Shown in pieces: positions 52,560 through 60,984 of a DNA stretch of 64,000 bases. Origin of the DNA: Leptolyngbya sp. 'hensonii'. GTDB lineage: Bacteria; Cyanobacteriota; Cyanobacteriia; GCF-001939115. Under the pieces are notes generated by a model that saw nothing but the letters and a program-made list of their open reading frames with translations, was not told the DNA's origin and searched no databases. The number at the start of each line of letters is the position of its first letter. The stretch's first letter is position 1. The stretch lies in assembly GCF_001939115.1 (NCBI RefSeq), contig NZ_MQTZ01000052.1, positions 30,542-94,541 on the forward strand, in the 5' to 3' direction. The position numbers were made by a program, and so were the translations under genes.

Positions 52560-54389
52560 ATGGCCCAATTGTTACTACAGACCATCTGGCTCATACCTTG
52601 TTATGCCCTGCTGGGCACGGTTCTGTCCGTCCTGTGGTTTCCTTCTATGATCCGCAGGACAGGTCCCCGACCTGCCGGATATGTCAATTTGTTGATGACA
52701 TGCTTGGCCTTGCTCCATAGCGTTTTAAGCCTGTCTGCCATCTGGGGACAGCCTGCCCAGGAGTTCTTGCTTCCCTGGTTGCAGGTGGCCAATCTGGATT
52801 TAACCCTGCCTATTTTGCTTTCTCCCACCACCGTAGGGGCCTGTGTGGTAATTACGGGCATCAACCTGCTGGCGCAAGTGTATGCCGTGGGTTATATGGA
52901 GATGGATTGGGGTTGGGCCAGATTTTACTCCCTGCTGGCCCTATTTGAAGCGGGAATGTGTACGCTGGCCCTCTGTAATTCCCTCTTCTTCAGTTACATT
53001 GTGCTGGAGATCCTGACCCTGGGGACCTATCTGCTGGTAGGCTTCTGGTTCAACCAATCCCTGGTGGTTACGGGTGCGCGGGATGCATTTCTGACCAAGC
53101 GGGTCGGGGATCTGTTCCTGCTGATGGGGGTGATTGCGCTGCTCCCACTGGCTGGAACCTGGAACTTTACTGAACTGGCCGATTGGTCTCAGACGGCCCA
53201 GGTCGATCCCACCGTGATGGCCCTGGTCAGTCTGGCCTTAATTGCCGGTCCCATGGGCAAATGTGCCCAGTTTCCCCTTCACCTGTGGCTGGACGAGGCC
53301 ATGGAAGGTCCTCTACCCAGTACCATTTTGCGGAACTCGGTGGTTGTGGCCACAGGAGCCTGGGTTCTGATTAAACTGCAACCGGTGCTGGCCCTTTCGC
53401 CGATCGCCATGGTGGCCCTGATCTTCATCGGTGGCTTAACCGCCGTCGGGGCATCCTTGATTGCGATCGCCCAGATTGATATCAAGCGCACCCTCTCCTA
53501 TGCCGTCAGCGCTTACATGGGGTTGGTCTTCATTGCTGTGGGCACCCAACAGACGGAAGCGGCGTTTCTGCTGACCCTGACCCATGCACTGGCTATGTCC
53601 CTGCTGGTCATGAGCATCGGTTCCATCATCTGGAATAGCGTCACCCAGGATTTGACCCAATTGGGGGGTCTGTGGTCGCGCCGACCCATTTCAGGATTGG
53701 CCTTTCTCACAGGGCTGGCAGGTTTAGTGGCCTTTCCTCCCTTAGGCAGTTTTTGGGCCTTACTGAAACTGGCAGACGGTCTCTGGAGCACACAACCCTG
53801 GCTGGTTGGATTACTTCTGTTCGTCAATGGCATGACTGCGTTTAGCCTGACCCGGGTCTTCAGCCTTGTTTTTGGGGGGCAGGCTAAGCAGATGGCGCAA
53901 CGATCGCCCGAAATTCACTGGCCCATGGCTTTTCCCATGGTGGTGTTACTGGGCTTCACCCTGCATCTACCTCTGGTGCTACAGGCATTTGACCTTCTCC
54001 CCCACTGGGCAACGCTGAATACCGATGTGGCTCTGCTGTTGATCTGGTCTACCCTCTCTGGTATCAGCATTGGGGGAGTTGTTTATCTGGGAACCGCTGT
54101 GCCCAAGCCGGTGCAACTGCCTTGGGTAGCTCTGCAGGAGTTGCTGGCCTATGACTTCTATACAGCCAGATTCTATCGCCTGAGCATTGTGTTTGCGGTT
54201 GATCTGGTCTCTCGTCTGACCGCCTGGTTCGATCGCTACATTGTCGATGGCCTGGTCAACCTGTTTGGCCTGGTCACCCTGCTGAGTGGGCAGAGCCTGA
54301 AGTACAGCACTTCAGGCCAGGGACAGTTCTACATCCTAACTATTTTGCTGGGCATCGGCCTGGTCGCTGTCCTGGTCTTTACGTTCTGA
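52560..54389 (+). CDS. ndhF: NDH-1 CO2-uptake complex subunit NdhF (F3/F4 type)
   Basis: 609 residues with about 15 membrane helices, similar to the proton-pumping L-type subunit of complex I. LSPTTVGACVVITGINLLAQVYAVGYM, here cited as GACVVITGINLLAQ, and DAFLTKRVGDLFLLMGV and GPMGKCAQFPLHLWLDEAMEGPLPS (cited as KCAQFPLHLWLDEAMEGP) are family segments. It is followed by ndhD and a CO2-hydration gene, which marks a CO2-uptake complex (NDH-1MS or MS') rather than the respiratory one. I cannot decide between F3 and F4. It lies 86 bp before ndhD. Confidence 0.9.
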   Translation: MAQLLLQTIWLIPCYALLGTVLSVLWFPSMIRRTGPRPAGYVNLLMTCLALLHSVLSLSAIWGQPAQEFLLPWLQVANLDLTLPILLSPTTVGACVVITGINLLAQVYAVGYMEMDWGWARFYSLLALFEAGMCTLALCNSLFFSYIVLEILTLGTYLLVGFWFNQSLVVTGARDAFLTKRVGDLFLLMGVIALLPLAGTWNFTELADWSQTAQVDPTVMALVSLALIAGPMGKCAQFPLHLWLDEAMEGPLPSTILRNSVVVATGAWVLIKLQPVLALSPIAMVALIFIGGLTAVGASLIAIAQIDIKRTLSYAVSAYMGLVFIAVGTQQTEAAFLLTLTHALAMSLLVMSIGSIIWNSVTQDLTQLGGLWSRRPISGLAFLTGLAGLVAFPPLGSFWALLKLADGLWSTQPWLVGLLLFVNGMTAFSLTRVFSLVFGGQAKQMAQRSPEIHWPMAFPMVVLLGFTLHLPLVLQAFDLLPHWATLNTDVALLLIWSTLSGISIGGVVYLGTAVPKPVQLPWVALQELLAYDFYTARFYRLSIVFAVDLVSRLTAWFDRYIVDGLVNLFGLVTLLSGQSLKYSTSGQGQFYILTILLGIGLVAVLVFTF

Positions 54390-54475
54390 GGATCACTGTT
54401 AGTTGGAGGCGTTGTACGCAACAGTTCTCTGCCCAATCCTATCAACCCCAATTTTGAATTAATGAATGGATCCCT

Positions 54476-55984
54476 ATGCTGAGCCTCTTGATCTGGCTTC
54501 CTATTTTTGGTGCCCTCCTGGTAGCCCTCTGGCCGGGAAAGGCCACGACTGGATCGATCCGATGGGTGGCTCTGGCGATCGCCACGCTCACCCTGCTCTG
54601 GACCGGCTTCTTAATGGCCCGCTTCGACTTCGAGCTGGCTGGGTTGCAAATGCAGGAAACCCTGCCCTGGATTGATGCCCTCGGTTTGACCTATGGGCTG
54701 GGAATAGATGGTCTGTCCCTGCCCTTGTTGGCCTTAAACAGTTTTTTGATCTGGATTGTAATTTTTGGAACCAACGCGCAAATAGCCCGACCGCGTCTGT
54801 TCTACTCCCTGGTTCTGATCGTGTCCGGTGCGATCGCAGGAGCATTTCTGGCCCAGAACTTGCTGCTGTTTGTCCTCTTCTATGAGCTGGAATTGATTCC
54901 TCTCTATCTGATGATTGCCGTCTGGGGCGGGGCCAAACGGGACTATGCCGCCATGAAGTTCCTGCTCTACACCGCTGTCTCTGGGGTTCTGGTACTGGTC
55001 GGTTTCCTGGGCATTACCTGGCTGAGTGGGTCTTCCAGCTTTGACTACAATGCCGTCTCCCCCAGTGACTTACCCTTAACAGTCCAGCTGATTCTACTTA
55101 CCCTGATCCTGATTGGCTTTGGGATTAAGACTCCGCTGGTGCCCCTGCATACCTGGTTGCCCGATGCTTATGTGGAAGCATCCCCGCCTGTGGCTATTTT
55201 GCTCGGTGGCATCCTGGCGAAGTTGGGCACCTACGGGCTGGTTCGTTTCGGTCTGCAACTGTTTCCAGAATCCTGGTCGCTGGTGTCGCCGGGATTGGCC
55301 ATCATCGGTGTGTTCAGTGTCCTCTATGGTGCTCTGACAGCGATTTCCCAGCGCGATATTAAACGGATGGTCGCCTACAGCTCGATCGGTCACATGGGCT
55401 ATGTCCTGGTGGCCTGCGCCGCTGGAACCGAGTTGAGCCTGTTGGGCGCGATCGGTCAGATGGTCAGCCACGGTTTGATTCTGGCTGTTCTCTTCTACCT
55501 GGTTGGGGTGATTGAGACCAAGGTCGGAACCCGGGATCTGGATGTGCTGAATGGTCTTCTCAATCCGGTTCGAGGTTTACCGATGGTTAGTGCCCTGTTG
55601 ATTCTGGCAGGCATGGCGAGCGCTGGAATTCCTGGCTTGGTCGGATTCATTGCCGAGTTTCTGGTTTTCCAGGGCAGTTTCCCCGTCTTCCCCGTAGCAG
55701 CTCTCCTGTGCGTGCTGGCCAGCGGTTTGACCGCTGTCTATTTTGTGATTCTGCTCAATCGGACCTGCTTCGGCAAGCTCAATAATGCCACCGCCTATTA
55801 TCCCCGGGTTACCTGGCTGGAACAGGCTCCGGCCCTAATCCTGGTGGCCATCATCTGCTTCCTGGGGGTACAACCCTCCTGGCTACTGCGCTGGAGTGAA
55901 CCCACAGCCGCCGCGCTGATTTCTACCCTGCCGCCGGGCAGTACCCAGACGATCGCCCAATCCCCTTCACCTGGACAGCCCTGA
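54476..55984 (+). CDS. ndhD: NDH-1 CO2-uptake complex subunit NdhD (D3/D4 type)
   Basis: 502 residues, about 14 membrane helices. M-type complex I signatures are LGIDGLSLPLLALNSFLIW (cited as GIDGLSLPLLALNS), the Glu in LFYELELIPLYLMI, and FGIKTPLVPLHTWLPDAYVEA (cited as KTPLVPLHTWLPDAYVEA). It would form the antiporter-like distal membrane arm together with NdhF. ATG 54476; an upstream ATG at 54462 is out of frame. The cup gene starts 72 bp downstream, so the three are probably an operon. Confidence 0.92.
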   Translation: MLSLLIWLPIFGALLVALWPGKATTGSIRWVALAIATLTLLWTGFLMARFDFELAGLQMQETLPWIDALGLTYGLGIDGLSLPLLALNSFLIWIVIFGTNAQIARPRLFYSLVLIVSGAIAGAFLAQNLLLFVLFYELELIPLYLMIAVWGGAKRDYAAMKFLLYTAVSGVLVLVGFLGITWLSGSSSFDYNAVSPSDLPLTVQLILLTLILIGFGIKTPLVPLHTWLPDAYVEASPPVAILLGGILAKLGTYGLVRFGLQLFPESWSLVSPGLAIIGVFSVLYGALTAISQRDIKRMVAYSSIGHMGYVLVACAAGTELSLLGAIGQMVSHGLILAVLFYLVGVIETKVGTRDLDVLNGLLNPVRGLPMVSALLILAGMASAGIPGLVGFIAEFLVFQGSFPVFPVAALLCVLASGLTAVYFVILLNRTCFGKLNNATAYYPRVTWLEQAPALILVAIICFLGVQPSWLLRWSEPTAAALISTLPPGSTQTIAQSPSPGQP

Positions 55985-56056
55985 TCCTCCTCAATCCCAT
56001 GGCGGACTGGCATTTCATGCAACGCCTCTATCTGAATCCTCTACCAAATATTTCCC

Positions 56057-57358
56057 ATGACAACAGCAATTCTGAACCAGGCCACTATCCCTGCCTCGAA
56101 ACATGAATACGCTGACATCATCCATCGCCTGGAAGCAGGTGGATCGATGCTGCCAGATACCCCAGAGAATCTGATGCAGATCATTGGCATTTACAAAGCC
56201 TATGCAGTGCCCATGGATTTCTACTGGCGGGATCTGCTCTATATTGCTGAGCGTGTATTTCTCGACCCCTTCCCCTTCTTTAAGTACTTCCTGCCCCAGG
56301 AATACCTGGACCTGCATAACCACTATGCCGGAGACGATGCCGATCTGAGGATTTGGCGGGGACCTGCGACAGCCCATCCGGAATTGCTCGCCTTTATGGA
56401 AAAAGGGGAGACTTTCAAGATGCCCCGCCTCTTCCATCACCTCTGGCACGATCGCATCAATATGGAATTTGCCGAAGCTTGTATGCGGGCAATGCTCTGG
56501 CACCGCCACATGTATGCTCCTGTGAATCAGTTTGATGCCTATCTGGATAGTGACGAATACCGGGCAAATGCCGATCGGGCTATCCGGGCTTACTTCAAGT
56601 ACAACCCAGTGATGCTGGGTCTCTATCAACTGTTCCCAGAGATGTTCCTGGAGCAATGTCGGCAGATGTCCTACTATGCCAACCTGGGCCTGTTCTGGGA
56701 GGTGATGGCTCCTGTATTTTTCGAGATGTCTGACCTCTACGACGAAGGGGGATTCAAAGGCGTCCCGGATGCCATGAACTTCCTGGTGAATGGGATTTTT
56801 GCGATCGCCGGTCGTCCTATTTATCACCATGCCTATATTCGGGGTGAATGTTACGAAATCATCCCCAAATCCAAGGGCTTTACCTGGTTGTATGAGGCTG
56901 CGCTGCCTTATGTCGAGGCTGTGTTTTACCGCACCGCTCCCTTCCGGGGCACCAAATCCTACAATGCTCAAGCCAAACAGGTGCCGGATGACCAGAAAGA
57001 TTTCCACTACGGCATTCTCTATGCGGATGTCTTCCCGGTCGGCACGGCTGGGATTCCACCGACGCTGCTGATGCAGGATATGCTCCACTTCCTGCCTCCC
57101 TATCTGGTGGAGTATTACCAGCAGCATTGCCGGGGTGAGGACGATGTGTTGATTCAGTTAGGGATCAGTTTTCAGCGATCGATGTATAACGTCACCTCAG
57201 CCGTGATTCAGGCCTTGCGAACCGCCCTCCTGTATCCCCTGGATGACCCCAATCCCAGGCACCTGATGGCCAATCGTCAGTTTTTCGAGGCCCAAATGGA
57301 TCGCTTCAACCGGCCAGAAGCTCGTTTGCGGATGATTCAAAATCAGGATTACCGATAA
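56057..57358 (+). CDS. CO2 hydration protein (CupA/CupB, ChpY/ChpX family)
   Basis: 433 residues, soluble. It contains the family blocks GGSMLPDTPENLMQIIG, FYWRDLLYIAERVFLDP and FHHLWHDRINMEFAEAC, and RCYEII-like GECYEIIPKSKGFTWLYEAALPY (cited as GECYEIIPKSKGFTW). Cup proteins bind the NDH-1 arm and convert CO2 to bicarbonate in one direction using redox or proton energy. Length fits CupA somewhat better, but no CupS gene follows, so I leave A or B open. It is the third gene of the ndhF-ndhD-cup group. Confidence 0.92.
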   Translation: MTTAILNQATIPASKHEYADIIHRLEAGGSMLPDTPENLMQIIGIYKAYAVPMDFYWRDLLYIAERVFLDPFPFFKYFLPQEYLDLHNHYAGDDADLRIWRGPATAHPELLAFMEKGETFKMPRLFHHLWHDRINMEFAEACMRAMLWHRHMYAPVNQFDAYLDSDEYRANADRAIRAYFKYNPVMLGLYQLFPEMFLEQCRQMSYYANLGLFWEVMAPVFFEMSDLYDEGGFKGVPDAMNFLVNGIFAIAGRPIYHHAYIRGECYEIIPKSKGFTWLYEAALPYVEAVFYRTAPFRGTKSYNAQAKQVPDDQKDFHYGILYADVFPVGTAGIPPTLLMQDMLHFLPPYLVEYYQQHCRGEDDVLIQLGISFQRSMYNVTSAVIQALRTALLYPLDDPNPRHLMANRQFFEAQMDRFNRPEARLRMIQNQDYR

Positions 57359-57627
57359 AGGGTCAGGGCTGGCCTTGGGGTCGGCCCTTGACTGGTTCCA
57401 GCTTGAAAACAGGGGAAAGTTCAGGGGATTCCTGCCCAGGATGCTTATCTCTGGGCTTTTTACCAAGCCCAGAAGATTACTGAATCTGCAATTTGGCTAT
57501 CAGGGGAAATTCGTGGAATCACCGAGTTCATTGACGACGATCACAGGGCAATCTAGGCTCAATCACAGAAATTTTCTGGTGAAAGACTGAAGATTAATAT
57601 CGAGCCAATTCACCTCTGTTGTGTCCT

Positions 57628-57840
57628 ATGCTGCTTAACTTGCTACCTTCGGCCATTGTTGAACTGTATGCCTCTACCCTGGCAACAGGCAAGCTGACCC
57701 TGGCCGATCGCTATGGTCTATTCGCTGCCCTGATGGACAATTCCCTCAGCTCAGAAGAATTCAAGATGATTGATCGGGTCCTTTATGGGCTGCGTCGGGG
57801 ACACATTCAGGTAGTGGACGATTTGTCTACTGTGCAGTAA
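57628..57840 (+). CDS. Small conserved-looking cyanobacterial protein (70 aa)
   Basis: Starts MLLNLLPSAIVELYASTLATGKLTLAD when cited in part (MLLNLLPSAIVELYASTLAT) and continues DRYGLFAALMDNSLSSEEF; it looks like a compact three-helix protein with a basic RRGHIQVV end. ATG 57628 is preferred over GTG 57619. The function is unknown. It starts 269 bp after the cup gene, so it likely has its own promoter, and is followed 48 bp later by another small gene. Confidence 0.65.
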   Translation: MLLNLLPSAIVELYASTLATGKLTLADRYGLFAALMDNSLSSEEFKMIDRVLYGLRRGHIQVVDDLSTVQ

Positions 57841-57888
57841 CCTTGTATCTGCTGTAACTTATTGCTATCTTCAGGGGGTGATGGAGTC

Positions 57889-58101
57889 ATGGAAACCTTG
57901 GTTCACAACAAATTAATCCAATTCTTGCAGGACGATCTGGCCGTCCCTGCAGACTCTATCTCCCTGGCACTCCAACATTCTGAGCAAATGACCGGCTTGT
58001 TGCCGATGATTCTCTGGCAGTATGGCCTGATTTCTCTGGTTCAACTGGAGCGAATCTTTGACTGGCTTGAAACCAATCGCCCCTTGCCCCAAGAGCTTTA
58101 G
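57889..58101 (+). CDS. DUF2949-like small protein (70 aa)
   Basis: METLVHNKLIQFLQDDLAVP followed by ALQHSEQMTGLLPMILWQYGLI-type sequence and LVQLERIFDWLE matches my recollection of DUF2949, a cyanobacteria-specific family of about 60-70 residues with unknown function. It is all-helical in appearance. ATG 57889 lies in GGAGTCATGGAA. Its stop overlaps the stop of the convergent histidine kinase by 4 bp. Confidence 0.65.
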   Translation: METLVHNKLIQFLQDDLAVPADSISLALQHSEQMTGLLPMILWQYGLISLVQLERIFDWLETNRPLPQEL

Positions 58102-60491
58102 AGCCCGGAGAGCGTTGTGATCGCTGCCAGCAATTCAGCCAGATTGACCGGTTTATTTAAGTGAATCTGAAAACCGGCCTGGAGCGATCGTTGCTGGTTG
58201 TCTGCTCCAGCGTAGGCTGTGAGCGCGATCGCCGGAATTCCCCCCCCCTGTTCTGGCTTGAGCGTTCTAATCCGACCCATAAGGGTATAGCCATCCTGGT
58301 CAGGCATCCCAATGTCGCTAATTAACACGTCAAAAGGGGAAGATTGGTGCAGGGCCGTCACTGTCCAAATTGCTTCCTCTGCGCTTCCCACTGCCACAAC
58401 TTCCAATCCATGGGTTTGTAGCATCTGAACCATAAGTTGACGTGCATCTATCTCATCATCCACTAGCAGAATCCGCAACGCAGCCAGTTCGGATGAACTA
58501 TTTAAACGGGAAGCCTCCCTTTCAGGGACTGTCCGCCGCAGGTGACTCTGCTGCTCGACGGCTATCAGGGGCAACGTCACCATGAATGTGGCTCCTTTCC
58601 CCTCCCCCTCACTCCTGGCCTGAATTGTCCCACCATGGAGTTCAACGAGCTGGCGCACGATCGCCAGTCCCAACCCCAATCCACCGTACGATCGGGTAAT
58701 GGAACTATCCGCCTGCCGGAAGCGATCAAACACATAGGGCAGAAATTCTGGACTGATCCCTTTGCCTGTATCACAAATTTCCAGTTGAGCGTAGCGTGCC
58801 TGACCAGAGATCATCTTCGGATCCGATGTTTTCTGGTTTGGCAGGCACTGAGCTTCCCTGGTGGCAGATCCCATCACCAGAGATAACCGTACCGCCACCT
58901 GTCCTCCTTCAGGAGTGAACTTAATCGCATTGGACAGCAGGTTCCAGACCACCTGCTGCAAGCGATCGAGATCCCCTGCAACCAGCCCCATCTGCCGATC
59001 TAGAACAGTCTGTAACTGGATTCTTTTGGCCTCTGCCGCCGGACGAACGGTTTCCAGGGCTGTAGTGATAACCGCAGGGAGGCTGACAGGACGAATATTC
59101 AAACGCAACTGCCCCCGGATAATCCGTGAGACATCTAACAGATCTTCAACCAACTGAGCCTGAGCTTTAGCATTGCGTTCAATGGTTTCCAGGGCCCGAT
59201 GGATAGTGGTTGGATCAAGCTGGCGGGTTTGCAGCAGATGCACCCAGCCCAGAACCGCATTCAGCGGCGATCGTAATTCATGGGATAGGGTCGCCAGAAA
59301 TTCGTCCTTGAGTCGGTTAGCTGTTTCCGCTTCAGTCCGGGCTAACTGCTCAGACTGCAACAGCAGTAATCGTGCTTGTTCAGCCTCTCGTAATTCTGTG
59401 GCTGCCTGTTCCAGTGCTATGTAAGCCCGGACCTGGGATCGGGTAATCCCAAACAAAATCAGACTAATCAACCCACCAATCAAAGCAACAAAGGGAACCA
59501 GTCGGCGTTCTGAGTTAGAGTCCAGATCTGGACGGGAGGAGAAGGTAATGGTCCAGGGATGTCCAGCAATCTCGATCTTTCTGACCGTGTGAAATCGGGG
59601 TTGATAGGACAAATTCTTGAAGCGGTCCTTGTGTCGTGAATCATGTAACAGGTATTCTGGACGCGGCTCTAATCCGTCATAGATCTGGAAATTCACCAGC
59701 TCCCCCTGGGGCTCTCCAAAAATACCCTGGATAAAATCATCTGCCCGGAAGGGAATATAGACAAATCCTCTCAGGTTCGCCTGCCGCTGAGCTATTGTAG
59801 GGGGTGTGAGGGCTCCCTCATAAATTGGCAGATACAGCAGAAAACCGGCCTGTTTGTTAGGATCAATCTCCTGCACCAGGGTAACCCGACCAGACATAGC
59901 AGGCCTGCCGCTATCCCGAGCCCGTTCCATCGCTACCCGGCGAATGGGTTCCGTAAACATATCAAAGCCGATCGCCGCCTGATTGCGCCGGTCCAACGGT
60001 TCCAGATACACGATCGTATGGTACTCCTGCCGGACATAGGGGGGGCGAATGTAAAAATTCTGTACGCCCTGCCGCCGCATGGTCTGGACCAGGTCCTCTA
60101 CCTGGGAAGGAGTAACTCGCCTGGAAAACCCAATTCCCTGAAGACCCGGGTACTGCTGACGCAAACTCAACTGGCTGACATAAATCCGAAATTCATTCAG
60201 GCTGACCCGATCGGTGGCTGCGAACAGACCATTGCCTGCCCGTAACAGGGCAATACAGGTATTGATCCGGTCCTGAATATCCTTTAAGGTTCGCTGTGTG
60301 GCATTGTCAAACTGGAGTTGATCTCTAGCCCTGGCAGTGGTCTCTACTGAGAGGATGGCGATCACAGTCAGCAACAGGGTTCCCAGCAAGACGAAGTAGG
60401 GAATGGCAATGCGACTAAGGCATCGGGCCCCCAATCTAGAAGTAAAGGACCGGAGCATTTCTGAAAGCTGGACTTGCATCCTGTTCGACAT
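58098..60491 (-). CDS. CHASE-domain hybrid histidine kinase with C-terminal receiver
   Basis: About 797 residues. One membrane helix (about 30-50), a CHASE sensor domain (about 75-290, containing GIGFSRRVTP and FVYIPFRADDF), a second helix (about 320-345), then a coiled linker, HisKA with His at about residue 402 (ATLSHELRSPLNAVLGW), HATPase (NLLSNAIKFT, GLGLGLAIV), and a receiver domain with Asp at about 724 (DVLISDIGMPDQDG). It senses an extracellular or periplasmic ligand and phosphotransfers internally. ATG 60491 is chosen over TTG 60497; ATG 60479 is also possible. Confidence 0.92.
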   Translation of the reverse strand: MSNRMQVQLSEMLRSFTSRLGARCLSRIAIPYFVLLGTLLLTVIAILSVETTARARDQLQFDNATQRTLKDIQDRINTCIALLRAGNGLFAATDRVSLNEFRIYVSQLSLRQQYPGLQGIGFSRRVTPSQVEDLVQTMRRQGVQNFYIRPPYVRQEYHTIVYLEPLDRRNQAAIGFDMFTEPIRRVAMERARDSGRPAMSGRVTLVQEIDPNKQAGFLLYLPIYEGALTPPTIAQRQANLRGFVYIPFRADDFIQGIFGEPQGELVNFQIYDGLEPRPEYLLHDSRHKDRFKNLSYQPRFHTVRKIEIAGHPWTITFSSRPDLDSNSERRLVPFVALIGGLISLILFGITRSQVRAYIALEQAATELREAEQARLLLLQSEQLARTEAETANRLKDEFLATLSHELRSPLNAVLGWVHLLQTRQLDPTTIHRALETIERNAKAQAQLVEDLLDVSRIIRGQLRLNIRPVSLPAVITTALETVRPAAEAKRIQLQTVLDRQMGLVAGDLDRLQQVVWNLLSNAIKFTPEGGQVAVRLSLVMGSATREAQCLPNQKTSDPKMISGQARYAQLEICDTGKGISPEFLPYVFDRFRQADSSITRSYGGLGLGLAIVRQLVELHGGTIQARSEGEGKGATFMVTLPLIAVEQQSHLRRTVPEREASRLNSSSELAALRILLVDDEIDARQLMVQMLQTHGLEVVAVGSAEEAIWTVTALHQSSPFDVLISDIGMPDQDGYTLMGRIRTLKPEQGGGIPAIALTAYAGADNQQRSLQAGFQIHLNKPVNLAELLAAITTLSGL

Positions 60492-60513
60492 CCACAAGGG
60501 TTTGAGATTTCCT

Positions 60514-60984
60514 TTAACGGACGTTCACCGAATACGTAAATTGAAAGGCTGGAAAATCTCCCGGCTGCTTAGGTTTACCCGTCAGAACTAGGTCATAGCC
60601 ACCCGCTTTAGGAAAGGTAATCTCTGTACCAGGAACCCCCTTGTATTGCTCCACTGCGATCGCTTTCAAGGTGGGTTGCAGGATAGGTTGGGGATTGCGA
60701 CTGCGGGGAACCGCATAAACTGCCAGACGGCAGTCGCATTGGGAGAGGGAAATAGGCTGTCCACCTCGCCGAGTGAGGGCAAACCAGGCCCTGGAAGATT
60801 GGCCAGCCTTAGGGTTGTGGTTCGGCTCAATGTGGAAGGTGGCCGCAACGTTACCCTTGGTCTGGATATTGTGGGCTAGCATCGATCGGGCTGGACTTAA
60901 CATAGAACAGCAGGTGAGGGCAGCCAGGTTAATCCCTGTGGCCCAAAATCGCTCTCCTATCACCTTTTTATTTTTGGGAAACAT
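60514..60984 (-). CDS. Small secreted protein, FixH/YtkA-like by appearance
   Basis: About 156 residues from ATG 60984. A basic N-terminus and hydrophobic segment (FWATGINLAALTCCSML) suggest export. The mature part is beta-rich with AHNIQTKGNVAATFHIEPNH, FALTRRGGQPI and FPKAGGYDLVLTGKP, an immunoglobulin-like pattern reminiscent of FixH/YtkA domains linked with copper or oxidase assembly; this is weak. It overlaps the upstream TauE-like gene by 17 bp, so the two are translationally coupled and likely work together. Confidence 0.6.
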   Translation of the reverse strand: MFPKNKKVIGERFWATGINLAALTCCSMLSPARSMLAHNIQTKGNVAATFHIEPNHNPKAGQSSRAWFALTRRGGQPISLSQCDCRLAVYAVPRSRNPQPILQPTLKAIAVEQYKGVPGTEITFPKAGGYDLVLTGKPKQPGDFPAFQFTYSVNVR

